Source: Actinomycetota bacterium (GTDB lineage Bacteria; Actinomycetota; Nitriliruptoria; Nitriliruptorales; Nitriliruptoraceae). From it: DNA of 38,016 nt. The translations under genes were made by a program, and so were the position numbers. The notes beneath the pieces were generated by a model. It ran no database searches. It was not told the DNA's origin and saw only the letters and a program-made list of their open reading frames with translations. Below, piece after piece: positions 30,351-37,927 of this stretch. Each line of letters opens with the position of its first letter. The first letter of the stretch is position 1. The stretch covers positions 1 to 38,016 of the forward strand of contig JAFMLG010000013.1 in assembly GCA_017852335.1 (NCBI GenBank), given 5' to 3'.

Positions 30351-31778
30351 TCACTGGCCGGCGGCGAAGGGCGGCACGACGCCCTTCTCGACGGAGCCGA
30401 TGCCGCGCTCCTCGTCGGTGCCGGGGATCAGGTTGTCGAGCAGGATGCCGAGCACCGCGGCGGTCGCGATGCCGGAGGAGAAGATCGAGCGGACGACGGT
30501 CGTCGCCCAGTCGATCCCGAAGAACGAGAAGTCCGGGTTGCTCCCGAAGTACTGCGGGAACACGAACCCGCTGAAGAGCACGAACCCGGCGATCATCAGG
30601 TTGCGCTGCGAGTCCATGTCGGCCCGGCGGAGGTTCGAGAGCCCGACCGCGGCGATGAGCCCGAACAGGGACAGGTACACGCCGCCCACGATGGGCGTCG
30701 GGATCGTGGTGATGACCCCGCCGACCTTCGTGATGATGCCGAGGACGACGAGCAGACCGGCGCCGAGCAGGACGACGCGGCGGCTCGCGACCTTCGTCAG
30801 ACCGACGAGTCCGATGTTCTCGGAGTAGGAGGTCGAGGCGAACCCGCCCACGACCGCCGTGGCCGCGCAGCCGAGGCCCTCGGCACCGATCCCGCGGTTG
30901 ATCTCCTCGGCCGAGGGGTCGTGACCCCGGGCCATGCGGGAGACCGCGTGGTAGTCACCGAAGGACTCGATGATCGAGGCCAGGTAGGCGGCCACGAACG
31001 CGATGATGAAGGTGAAGTCGAACAGGGGGGTACCCCACGGGAAGACGATCCCGCCGCCCCCGACCTCGACACCCCGGACCCACGGCGTCGCCGCGGCGCC
31101 GTCGAAGCTGACGGCGGCGGCACCGGTGAAGACGCCGGCCACGGTCATGATCCACGCGAACGCGTACGCGGTGATCACGGCGAGCAGGACCGGGAAGAGC
31201 GAGAACATCCGGACCTTCGGCGCCAGGATCAGCGAGTACACGAAGATCAGCGCGAGCGTGAGCAGCGCCAGCGGCCAGTGGAACGAGGCTGTGTCCGCCG
31301 CCGCACCGAACAGCGAGAGACCGATCATCGCGATGACCGGCCCGATCGTGATCGGGGAGATGAAGCGACGGATCAGGCCCATCAGGCCGCCGAAGCCGAT
31401 GATGACCTCGATGACGGCGCCGGCGATGATCATCCCGGCGATGTAGCGCATGGCCTCGGCGCCCTGGTACTGCCCAGCGATCGCGAAGAACGCACCCAGG
31501 AACGCGAACGAGACGCCCTGCACGATGGGCAGGCGCGAGCCGAACGTGACCTGGATCGCCGTCGCGATGCCGGAGGCGATGAAGACCGAGCTGATGAGGA
31601 TCGCGATGTCGGGGCCCTGGAACCCGAGCGCCGGGCCGACCAGGAACGGCACGAGGATCGTCGCGCCGAACATCGTCAGCACGTGCTGGGCCCCGAGGCC
31701 GAGGGCCTTCGGGAACGGCTTCGGGACGTCATCGATCCCGTAGTTCAGACCGAGACCGCCCGCGGTGGTGGAGCTCAT
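30351..31778 (-). CDS. NCS2 (NAT) family nucleobase permease, uracil/xanthine type
   Basis: A 475-residue membrane transporter of the nucleobase-ascorbate family, expected to have 14 helices in two inverted repeats. The conserved substrate-site pair Gln31-His32 appears in LGAQHVLTMFGATILVPFL, and the NAT signature SENIGLVGLTKVASR is at about 319-333. ALGFQGPDIAILISSVFIASGIAT and IIESFGDYHAVSRMARG are also standard. It imports a base such as uracil or xanthine with protons. ATG 31778 is preceded by GAGAGGGGAAG. It is alone in its transcript, between hairpins on both sides, and next to the barbiturase-type gene. That makes it the probable uptake system for the pathway's substrate; the exact base cannot be read from sequence. 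Confidence 0.9.
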   Translation of the reverse strand: MSSTTAGGLGLNYGIDDVPKPFPKALGLGAQHVLTMFGATILVPFLVGPALGFQGPDIAILISSVFIASGIATAIQVTFGSRLPIVQGVSFAFLGAFFAIAGQYQGAEAMRYIAGMIIAGAVIEVIIGFGGLMGLIRRFISPITIGPVIAMIGLSLFGAAADTASFHWPLALLTLALIFVYSLILAPKVRMFSLFPVLLAVITAYAFAWIMTVAGVFTGAAAVSFDGAAATPWVRGVEVGGGGIVFPWGTPLFDFTFIIAFVAAYLASIIESFGDYHAVSRMARGHDPSAEEINRGIGAEGLGCAATAVVGGFASTSYSENIGLVGLTKVASRRVVLLGAGLLVVLGIITKVGGVITTIPTPIVGGVYLSLFGLIAAVGLSNLRRADMDSQRNLMIAGFVLFSGFVFPQYFGSNPDFSFFGIDWATTVVRSIFSSGIATAAVLGILLDNLIPGTDEERGIGSVEKGVVPPFAAGQ

Positions 31779-31842
31779 GCTTCCCCTCTCCGGATGCAGT
31801 CCGCCGACGACGCGCGCCGGCGGGGGGTGGATCCCCTCTCCC

Positions 31843-31867
31843 ACCGTCCGGGTCGGGCCCGGACGGT
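31843..31867. promoter_or_regulatory. Hairpin in the permease leader
   Basis: ACCGTCCGGG (31843-31852) and CCCGGACGGT (31858-31867) form a perfect 10-base stem with a 5-base loop. It lies 64 bases upstream of the permease ATG and just downstream of a TANNNT candidate TACGCT (complement of 31899-31904), so it would be in the 5' untranslated RNA. A GAGAGGGGA sequence appears twice in this leader, once near the hairpin and once as the ribosome-binding site. No known riboswitch class was recognised. Confidence 0.45.
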
Positions 31868-32001
31868 CGCCGACCGCTGGGGGCGACCGGCGGAGGGCAG
31901 CGTACGTGCCGGAGCGCCGGAGGAGGAGAGCTACGACCGGAGTAGTTCCGAGGGAGGGGGGAGGAACGGCCCAGGTCCCCCGCTCGTGACCCGTCCCGTC
32001 G

Positions 32002-32025
32002 CCGTGCCGGTCGAAGCCGGCACGG
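32002..32025. terminator. Hairpin terminator after the barbiturase-family gene
   Basis: CCGTGCCGG (32002-32010) pairs with CCGGCACGG (32017-32025) around six bases. On the minus strand the loop reads CTTCGA, containing a stable TTCG-type tetraloop. It begins 29 bases beyond the stop codon of the barbiturase-family gene, the place for a terminator. No T-run follows. Confidence 0.6.
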
Positions 32026-32054
32026 TCCCTGTGCGGTCCCGGCTCGGCCCCGGC

Positions 32055-33158
32055 TCAGTCGACCCGGACGATCGCCGCGACGGGTCCGCCGCCGAGCGGT
32101 CCCTGGTGCAGCGCGGCGACCGAGACGAACACGGCGCTGTCGCCGACCGTCGCCGCCGTGACCCCGCCGACCGCGCCCTTGATCTGCCGGTGGTGGTGGA
32201 CGTCGGAGTCGTCGAGCGGGAGCTGCCGGCGTCCGCGCAGCTTCCCGCGCGGGTCGGCCTCGCACTTGAGGAAGACGTTCACGAGCCGCCCGCCGAGGTC
32301 GGTGTGGTGCGGCCGCTCCGGCAGGTCGAGCCCCGCCGAGCGGATCGCATCCCAGATGCCGTCCTGGTCGATGGCGTCGCGCATGGCGGCGTGTCCGACG
32401 CGGTAGTGGCTGCGGCTGCCGGCGGCGTTGCCGACCAGAACGATCTGCGCCCGGTCGAGCTCGACCCCCGACGAGCAGGAGGCGACGGTCGAGAACAGCG
32501 AGTGGTCGCGACCGATCGCCTCGGCGGCCGGGACGCCGGGGATCTCGCCGAGCGCGAGGGCGATGCCCAGCGCCGTCGTCCCGTTCGAGATGTCCATCGA
32601 GTACAGCGTGTCCTCGGTGTACACCGTCATCCCCCGGCGGTGCGCGTCGGCGATCGTGTCCTGCACCAGGAGCGGGGTCTTCGTCTGCACGTAGTGGACG
32701 TCGGCCACGTCGGTGATGCCGGCGGCGGCCATCGCGCGCCGCACGCCCTCGGCGACCTTCTCGACCATCGCGGGTCGGCCGATGTCCTCGGGGAGGAGCA
32801 CGTCGGACATCGCGATGCCGACGCTGAGTCGCTTCTCGTCCGTGTCCGCGCCCTTCGTGTCGGGGACGCGGGCGAAGATCGTCGCGTGGGGGGTGATGAC
32901 CCCGTCGCAGCCGCCGGACCAGGCCATCGGGATCGCCTTCACGTCGGCCTCGGATCGCGAGCCGTGCTCCATGAGCACCCCGCGGAAGGCCTGGTCGGCG
33001 AGGATGCGGGTGTAGTCGTTGACCCCGCCGTTGCCCTCGGTCTTGCCGATGACCGCGACGACCTCGTCCGCGGTGAACACGCCGTCGCGGATCAGTCGCT
33101 CGAGACCGGACGCGTCCGTGACGCTGGTGATCTCGACCTTGCGGACCTCGAACGGCAT
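32055..33158 (-). CDS. Barbiturase / cyanuric acid amidohydrolase family enzyme
   Basis: A 367-residue member of the small ring-opening amidohydrolase family (AtzD/TrzD, barbiturase), built of three similar domains each giving a Lys-Ser pair to the active site. Candidates here are Lys39 ([16 protein letters not shown]) with Ser81 ([13 protein letters not shown]), Lys160 ([10 protein letters not shown]) with Ser230 ([10 protein letters not shown]), and Lys298 with Ser341 ([21 protein letters not shown]). The spacing agrees with what is known for AtzD. Barbiturase opens barbiturate to ureidomalonate; the sister enzyme opens cyanuric acid. No biuret hydrolase is nearby, while a nucleobase permease and a molybdenum hydroxylase are, so barbiturase is favoured. 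ATG 33158 follows GGGAGGT. It diverges from the PucR-type regulator. Confidence 0.88.
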   Translation of the reverse strand: MPFEVRKVEITSVTDASGLERLIRDGVFTADEVVAVIGKTEGNGGVNDYTRILADQAFRGVLMEHGSRSEADVKAIPMAWSGGCDGVITPHATIFARVPDTKGADTDEKRLSVGIAMSDVLLPEDIGRPAMVEKVAEGVRRAMAAAGITDVADVHYVQTKTPLLVQDTIADAHRRGMTVYTEDTLYSMDISNGTTALGIALALGEIPGVPAAEAIGRDHSLFSTVASCSSGVELDRAQIVLVGNAAGSRSHYRVGHAAMRDAIDQDGIWDAIRSAGLDLPERPHHTDLGGRLVNVFLKCEADPRGKLRGRRQLPLDDSDVHHHRQIKGAVGGVTAATVGDSAVFVSVAALHQGPLGGGPVAAIVRVD

Positions 33159-33308
33159 CGCCGACCTCCCTGGGCTGTCGCGTCGACGCTACCGCCCACC
33201 CCGCCCCCGACGTATGGCGACCCTGCACGACGGCACCGGCGCGCGAGTAGCGTGAGTTGCCAGTCCCGCGGGAGGCGGACCGCGCCGGGGACTCGGGGGG
33301 TGCACGGG
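33159..33308. promoter_or_regulatory. Divergent promoter region, barbiturase-family gene and pucR
   Basis: A 150-base gap between the two diverging genes. An identical hexamer TAGCGT, fitting the TANNNT -10 pattern, occurs once on each strand: on the minus strand at the complement of 33186-33191, 27 bases before the barbiturase-family ATG, and on the plus strand at 33248-33253, 55 bases before the regulator ATG. The 56 bases between them could hold the operator of the PucR-type regulator. No -35 boxes were recognised. Confidence 0.4.
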
Positions 33309-34967
33309 ATGGGCGCGAGCGGGAGCCGAACCGGTCGGAGCGGCCGCGGTCGCGGCCGAGGGCGGAGCGGGGGCGGCGACCGTTCCTGGACGGTCGAGGA
33401 CGTCCTCGGCGCACCGTCGCTCTCGGGGGCCCGGATCCTCGCCGGTGCGGCCGGACTGACCCGCGTCGTCGAGCGCCTCAACGTCATGGAGGTGCCGGAC
33501 GTCGTCCCGTGGACCGCGCCGAACGAGCTGCTGCTCACCACCGGCTACCCGCTCCGGGACGACCCCGACCAGCTCGTCCCGCTGATCGCCGAGCTCGACC
33601 GCGTGGGCCTGGCCGGGCTCGGGGTGAAGGTCGGCCGGTTCCTGGCCGAGGTCCCCGCCGCCGCCGTGGCGCGCGCCGAGACGCTCGGCTTCCCCCTGAT
33701 CGAGCTGCCGACCGAGCTCCGGATCGACGACGTGCTGCACGACGTGCTCGGGCGGATGCTCGACCGCGCACGGTCGGACCAGCGCAGCGGTGAGCAGCTG
33801 CACCGCTCGTTCCTCGACGTCGTCCTCGCGGGGGGCGGGCTGCCCGACATCGCCGGAGCGCTCGCCGCGCACCTCGGAACCCCGGTCGCCGTCGTCGACC
33901 TCGTGGGAACGGTCCTCGCCGGGATCGACCTGCAGTCGCTCGGCCTCGACCCCGCGGAACGGCTGCCGGTGCCGCCGGGCGGTCACGGCGTCCTCGTCGG
34001 TGGGCTGCACCTCTCCGCCGCGTCGGTCGTCGCGGGACGGCGGTGGCACGGCTGGGTCGTCGCGATCGGACGCGGGCCGATCGCCGAGGAGGACGGGGCG
34101 GCGCTCGAGCACGCGGCGACGATGGTCGCGCTGACGCTGACGCAGGCCGAGGAGCTGCGCGCGGTAGAGGACCGCTACCGGACCGGGCTGATGCACGACC
34201 TGCTCGCCGGCGGCGACGACCCGTCCGAGCTGCGCCGACGGGCGACCGACTTCGGCTGGGACGTCGACCGCGAGCTGATCGTGCTCGTCGCGCGCCGGGA
34301 GGCGGAGGGATCGCCCGACGGGACCGAGGAGGTCCGCGACCTCGACGTCGGCGCCCGGCGGCTGTTCACCGAGCGTGACCCGGGCGCGGCCGTGGTCGCG
34401 TTCGGGCGCGAGGTCGTGGCCCTCACCGCGCCGTTCCGGGGTCCGACGGGCCGCGCCGACGCCGTCGCCTTCGCGGGTCGCGTGTCCGCCGCCCTCGCCC
34501 GCGCGGTCGGCGGTCCGGTCTCGATCGGGCTGGCGCGACCGGTGCCGGACGCGTCCCGTCTCCCGGAGGCGTACGAGCAGGCCCGCCGTGCGGTCGCGAT
34601 CGGACGTCGGGTGCACGGGCCGATGGCCGTCGCCCACTTCGACGAGCTCGGCGTCCACCGGGTCCTGGCCTCGGTGCCCGAGCCGGAGCTCCGGTCCTTC
34701 GCGCAGGAGGTCCTCGGCCCGCTGGCCGCTCCCGACGCCGGGATGCTCGACCTCCGCAGGACGCTGCGCGAGCTGCTGCAGACCGGCGGGAACGTCGCCG
34801 AGGCGGCCCGCCGGCTCCACTTCCACTACAACACGCTGCGCTACCGCATCGAGAAGCTGCGGGCGCTGCTGGGACCGTTCACCGAGGATGCGCGGCTGCG
34901 CCTCGACGTCGAGGTCGCCCTGCTCATCCTCGAGCACGACGACGCCACGGCGGAGCGGCGCGGCTGA
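33309..34967 (+). CDS. pucR: PucR-family transcriptional regulator
   Basis: A 552-residue regulator of the PucR (CdaR/PurC) type. After a Gly/Arg-rich tail of about 25 residues, the N-terminal PucR domain (about 27-150) reads TVEDVLGAPSLSGARILAGAAGLTRVVERLNVMEVPDVVPWTAP. LLLTTGYPLRDDP and LGFPLIELPTELRIDDVLHDVLGRM follow. A middle GGDEF-like region covers about 290-440 (VSIGLARPVPDASRLPEAYEQARRAV). The C-terminal helix-turn-helix is LRELLQTGGNVAEAARRLHFHYNTLRYRIEKL. In Bacillus, PucR controls purine catabolism; homologues often sit beside nucleobase or ureide degradation genes. It probably controls the neighbouring barbiturase-family gene and perhaps the whole island. ATG 33309 has a GGGGGG site upstream. 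Confidence 0.9.
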   Translation: MGASGSRTGRSGRGRGRGRSGGGDRSWTVEDVLGAPSLSGARILAGAAGLTRVVERLNVMEVPDVVPWTAPNELLLTTGYPLRDDPDQLVPLIAELDRVGLAGLGVKVGRFLAEVPAAAVARAETLGFPLIELPTELRIDDVLHDVLGRMLDRARSDQRSGEQLHRSFLDVVLAGGGLPDIAGALAAHLGTPVAVVDLVGTVLAGIDLQSLGLDPAERLPVPPGGHGVLVGGLHLSAASVVAGRRWHGWVVAIGRGPIAEEDGAALEHAATMVALTLTQAEELRAVEDRYRTGLMHDLLAGGDDPSELRRRATDFGWDVDRELIVLVARREAEGSPDGTEEVRDLDVGARRLFTERDPGAAVVAFGREVVALTAPFRGPTGRADAVAFAGRVSAALARAVGGPVSIGLARPVPDASRLPEAYEQARRAVAIGRRVHGPMAVAHFDELGVHRVLASVPEPELRSFAQEVLGPLAAPDAGMLDLRRTLRELLQTGGNVAEAARRLHFHYNTLRYRIEKLRALLGPFTEDARLRLDVEVALLILEHDDATAERRG

Positions 34968-34984
34968 CCGCTCGGCCGGACGGT

Positions 34985-35018
34985 GACCGGACGCCTCCCG
35001 TCCGACGTCGGACCGGTC
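34985..35018. terminator. Bidirectional terminator candidate between pucR and pntB
   Basis: The 49-base gap between these two convergent genes holds a perfect 14-base palindrome, GTCCGACGTCGGAC (35000-35013). Outer arms GACCGG (34985-34990) and CCGGTC (35013-35018), and GGACGG with CCGTCC, allow alternative longer hairpins. Position between convergent stops suggests termination of both transcripts; there is no T-run. Confidence 0.45.
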
Positions 35019-36432
35019 AGCGACGTGCGAGGTGCAGGTGCGCGGCGAGGTCGTCGAGGACCTGCTTCGCGTCCCCGAACAGCATCACGGTGTTGTCCCG
35101 CTCGAACAGCTCGTTCTTGATGCCCGCGTACCCCGGCGAGAGGCTGCGCTTGATGACGAAGACGCGGCGCGCCGACGCGACGTCGAGGATCGGCATGCCG
35201 GCGATCGGCGAGCTCGGCTGCGTGTTCGCGGCCGGGTTCACGACGTCGTTCGCGCCGACGACGATGACGACGTCGGTCTGCGGGAAGTCCTGGTTGATGC
35301 GGTCCATCTCGACGAGCAGCTCGTAGGGGACCTCGGCCTCGGCGAGCACGACGTTCATGTGCCCCGGCATCCGCCCCGCGACCGGGTGGATCGCGAACCG
35401 GACCTCGACGCCGAGGGCGATGAGCGCCTTCGCGACCTCGTGCGCCGCGTTCTGGGCCCGGCCGGCGGCCAGCCCGTACCCGGGGACGATGATGACCCGC
35501 TCCGCCGCCTCGAGGACCATCGCGGCCTCCTCGGCGTCCGAGCTGCGGACGTTGACGTACTCGCTGGTGTCGGCCTCGACGTCGCCGCCGAACCCGCCGA
35601 CCATCACGTTCAGGAGCGAGCGGTTCATCGCGACGCACATGATCTGCGTCAGGATCAGCCCGGCCGCCCCGACGACGGTGCCGGCGATGATCAGCAGCGG
35701 GTCGTCCAGCGCGAACCCCGCCGCCGCGGCCGCGAGGCCCGAGAGCGAGTTCAGCAGGCTGATGACGACGGGCATGTCGGCCCCGCCGATCGGCAGGACC
35801 AGCACGACCCCGATCAGCAGGCTGGCCGCGACCAGCACGAGCATCCCGACCACCGGCAGGGTCGCGTCGTGCGCGACGACGGCCTCCCACCCGGCGGCGA
35901 CGCCGAGGCCGAGCAGCACCGCCATCGCGAGCGACCGACCCGGCAGCCGGGCCGGCCCCTCGACGGTGCCGCGCAGCTTCAGCTCGGCGAGGACGCTGCC
36001 GCTCAGCGTCACGCCGCCGATCAGGACCGTCAGGACCGCCGTCGCGGCCGCGGTGACGCCGAGGGCCTCGACGGCGCTGGTGGCCGTGGGGTCCTCGACG
36101 ACGGCGGCCCAGAACAGCGAGACGGCCACGAGGGCCGAGGCCGCCCCGCCGAAGCCGTTGAACCGGGCGACGATCTCGGGCATCGCCGTGGCCTTCGCCC
36201 GCAGCACGGTCGCGACGCCGACGCCGGCCCCGACCGCGACCCCGCCGAGGATCCACCGCCAGTCGACGCGGCCCAGCTCGAACAGGGTCAGGACGACGGC
36301 GACGAGCATCCCGGCCGCCATCAGCTGGTTGCCGCTGCGGGCCGACCGGACGCGGGAAAGGCGCTTCAGACCGACGACGAACAGTGCGATCGAGCCGAGC
36401 GCGGCGAGGGCGGTGACGTCGGCGGTCCTCAC
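35017..36432 (-). CDS. pntB: Proton-translocating NAD(P) transhydrogenase subunit beta
   Basis: A 471-residue PntB. The N-terminal two thirds are membrane helices (ALAALGSIALFVVGL, AVAVGAGVGVATVL region, LPIGGADMPVVISLLNSLSGLAAAAAGFAL). The C-terminal NADP(H)-binding domain III has VIIVPGYGLAAGRAQNAAHEVAKAL, FAIHPVAGRMPGHMNVVLAEA, DRINQDFPQTDVVIVVGANDVVNPAA and FVIKRSLSPGYAGIKNELF. The complex uses the proton gradient to drive NADH plus NADP+ to NAD+ plus NADPH. GTG 36432 overlaps the pntAB stop as GTGA. It ends facing pucR. Confidence 0.95.
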   Translation of the reverse strand: MRTADVTALAALGSIALFVVGLKRLSRVRSARSGNQLMAAGMLVAVVLTLFELGRVDWRWILGGVAVGAGVGVATVLRAKATAMPEIVARFNGFGGAASALVAVSLFWAAVVEDPTATSAVEALGVTAAATAVLTVLIGGVTLSGSVLAELKLRGTVEGPARLPGRSLAMAVLLGLGVAAGWEAVVAHDATLPVVGMLVLVAASLLIGVVLVLPIGGADMPVVISLLNSLSGLAAAAAGFALDDPLLIIAGTVVGAAGLILTQIMCVAMNRSLLNVMVGGFGGDVEADTSEYVNVRSSDAEEAAMVLEAAERVIIVPGYGLAAGRAQNAAHEVAKALIALGVEVRFAIHPVAGRMPGHMNVVLAEAEVPYELLVEMDRINQDFPQTDVVIVVGANDVVNPAANTQPSSPIAGMPILDVASARRVFVIKRSLSPGYAGIKNELFERDNTVMLFGDAKQVLDDLAAHLHLARR

Positions 36433-36713
36433 CGGCGCCTCCGGAACGTCGCGAGCATCCGGTCGGTCACGAGGAACCCGCCGACGACGTTGATCGTCGC
36501 GAGCGCGATCGCGAGGAAGCCGAGGATCGTGCTGACCCTCGGCTCGGCCACGGTGGCCAGCGTCAGCGCACCGATGACCGTGATGCCGGACATCGCGTTC
36601 GCCCCCGACATCAGCGGCGTGTGCAGCGTCGGCGGCACCTTGTTGATCAGCTCGAAGCCGAGGAACCCCGCGAGCACGAAGACGTACAGGCTCACGAGCA
36701 GCGGACCCATCAC
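36429..36713 (-). CDS. pntAB: NAD(P) transhydrogenase subunit alpha part 2
   Basis: A 94-residue membrane subunit with about three helices: LLVSLYVFVLAGFLGFELINKV, ANAMSGITVIGALTLAT and ILGFLAIALATINVVGGFLVTDRM. PPTLHTPLMSGANAMSGI is the conserved family stretch. In E. coli this part is fused to the NAD-binding domain; the separate form is known from Rhodospirillum and many actinobacteria. I use GTG 36713, which overlaps the pntAA stop and is seven bases from GGAGG; the next codon is ATG 36710, also possible. Confidence 0.93.
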   Translation of the reverse strand: MMGPLLVSLYVFVLAGFLGFELINKVPPTLHTPLMSGANAMSGITVIGALTLATVAEPRVSTILGFLAIALATINVVGGFLVTDRMLATFRRRR

Positions 36714-37876
36714 GACGCCACCTCCGGCAGCCCGAGCGCCCCGCGCGCCCGCGGGCTGACGACCTCGCCGTCCCGGGTCAGCAGGGCCCCGGCCACGACC
36801 TCGTCCCCGTCGTCGACGCGGACCGCCCCGTCGGCGACCAGCAGCCCGACGAGGGCCGCGACGTTGCGGGCGTACAGCGTGCTCGCCTCGCCGGCCATCG
36901 ACTGCACCAGTCCCTGCCCGGGGATGACGGTGACGCCGGCGTGCACGACCTCGCGGTCGGGCTCCGTCAGCTCGCAGTTCCCGCCGTCGGCGCTGGCCAG
37001 GTCGACCACGACCGCGCCGTGCGGCATCGCCTCGACCATCGGGCGGGTGATCAGGAGCGGGGCCGGCCGGAGCGGGATCTGGGCGGTGGTGATGGCGACG
37101 TGGGCCCGGGCCAGCCGCTCGGTCAGGACCTCGCGCTGCCGGACGAGGAGCTCCTCGCCCTGCTCCTTCGCGTACCCACCGGCGTCGGCCTGGTCGACGG
37201 CCTGCGGGAGGTCGATGAAGCGTCCGCCGAGCGACGCGACCTCCTCCCGCGCCGCCTCGCGGACGTCCGAGACGTGCACGACGGCGCCGAGGCGGCGGGC
37301 GGTCGCGATTGCCTGGAGCCCGGCGACCCCGGCGCCGAGCACGACGACCTCGGCCGGACGCAGCGTGCCGGCCGCGCTCATCAGGAGGGGGAAGTACTTG
37401 TCGACGCGGGCGGCGGCGACGAGGACCGACCGGTACCCGGCGAGGTTCGCCTGGCTCGAGAGCGCGTCCATCGCCTGGGCGCGGGAGATGCGCGGGACCA
37501 GCTCCATCGCCAGCGCGGTCACCCCCGCCGCAGCGAGCGCGCGGACCGCGTCGGCGTTGCGGTGGGGGGCGAGCAGCCCGACCAGCGTCGCGCCGCGCGG
37601 GAGGGCGGCGGCCTCGTCCGGCGTCGGCGGACCGACCCGGAGGACCAGCGCGGCGGACGGGTCCGGACCGAGGTCGTCGGCCCCGTCGACCAGGACGGCC
37701 CCGGCCGCGGCGTAGGCGTCGTCGGCGTACCCGGCGGCGGCGCCCGCGCCCCGCTGGACCCGGACCTCGAGCCCGAGCCGCTGCAGCGCCCCGACCGAGT
37801 CCGGCGTCGCGGCGACGCGGCGCTCGTCGGCGTGCTCGCGGGCGACGAGCGCGACCGGACGGGCGGCGTCGCTCAT
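36710..37876 (-). CDS. pntAA: NAD(P) transhydrogenase subunit alpha part 1 (NAD-binding domain I)
   Basis: A 388-residue soluble domain I related to alanine dehydrogenase. ALVAREHADERRVAATPDSV is the N-terminal motif. MDALSSQANLAGYRSVLVAA (from about residue 136) carries the loop that contacts NAD, and VVVLGAGVAGLQAIATARRLGA with GAGVAG at 181-186 is the Rossmann motif. VAITTAQIPLRPAPLLITRPMVEAMPHGAVVVDLA completes the site. ATG 37876 follows GAGGGGG. It is followed without a gap by pntAB and pntB. A short gap of 51 bases separates it from another leftward gene at the window edge. Confidence 0.95.
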   Translation of the reverse strand: MSDAARPVALVAREHADERRVAATPDSVGALQRLGLEVRVQRGAGAAAGYADDAYAAAGAVLVDGADDLGPDPSAALVLRVGPPTPDEAAALPRGATLVGLLAPHRNADAVRALAAAGVTALAMELVPRISRAQAMDALSSQANLAGYRSVLVAAARVDKYFPLLMSAAGTLRPAEVVVLGAGVAGLQAIATARRLGAVVHVSDVREAAREEVASLGGRFIDLPQAVDQADAGGYAKEQGEELLVRQREVLTERLARAHVAITTAQIPLRPAPLLITRPMVEAMPHGAVVVDLASADGGNCELTEPDREVVHAGVTVIPGQGLVQSMAGEASTLYARNVAALVGLLVADGAVRVDDGDEVVAGALLTRDGEVVSPRARGALGLPEVAS

Positions 37877-37927
37877 GCGGGACCCCCTCGCCGGTCGGCG
37901 CCGGGACGCCCCGGCGGTGCCGCCAGC

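Noticed and set aside
29763-33308. N-terminal extension of the PucR regulator by more than 1100 residues
   Set aside because: The frame is open, but it runs antisense to the carbamate kinase, permease and barbiturase-family genes, with a charged low-complexity composition. The PucR domain begins just after ATG 33309.
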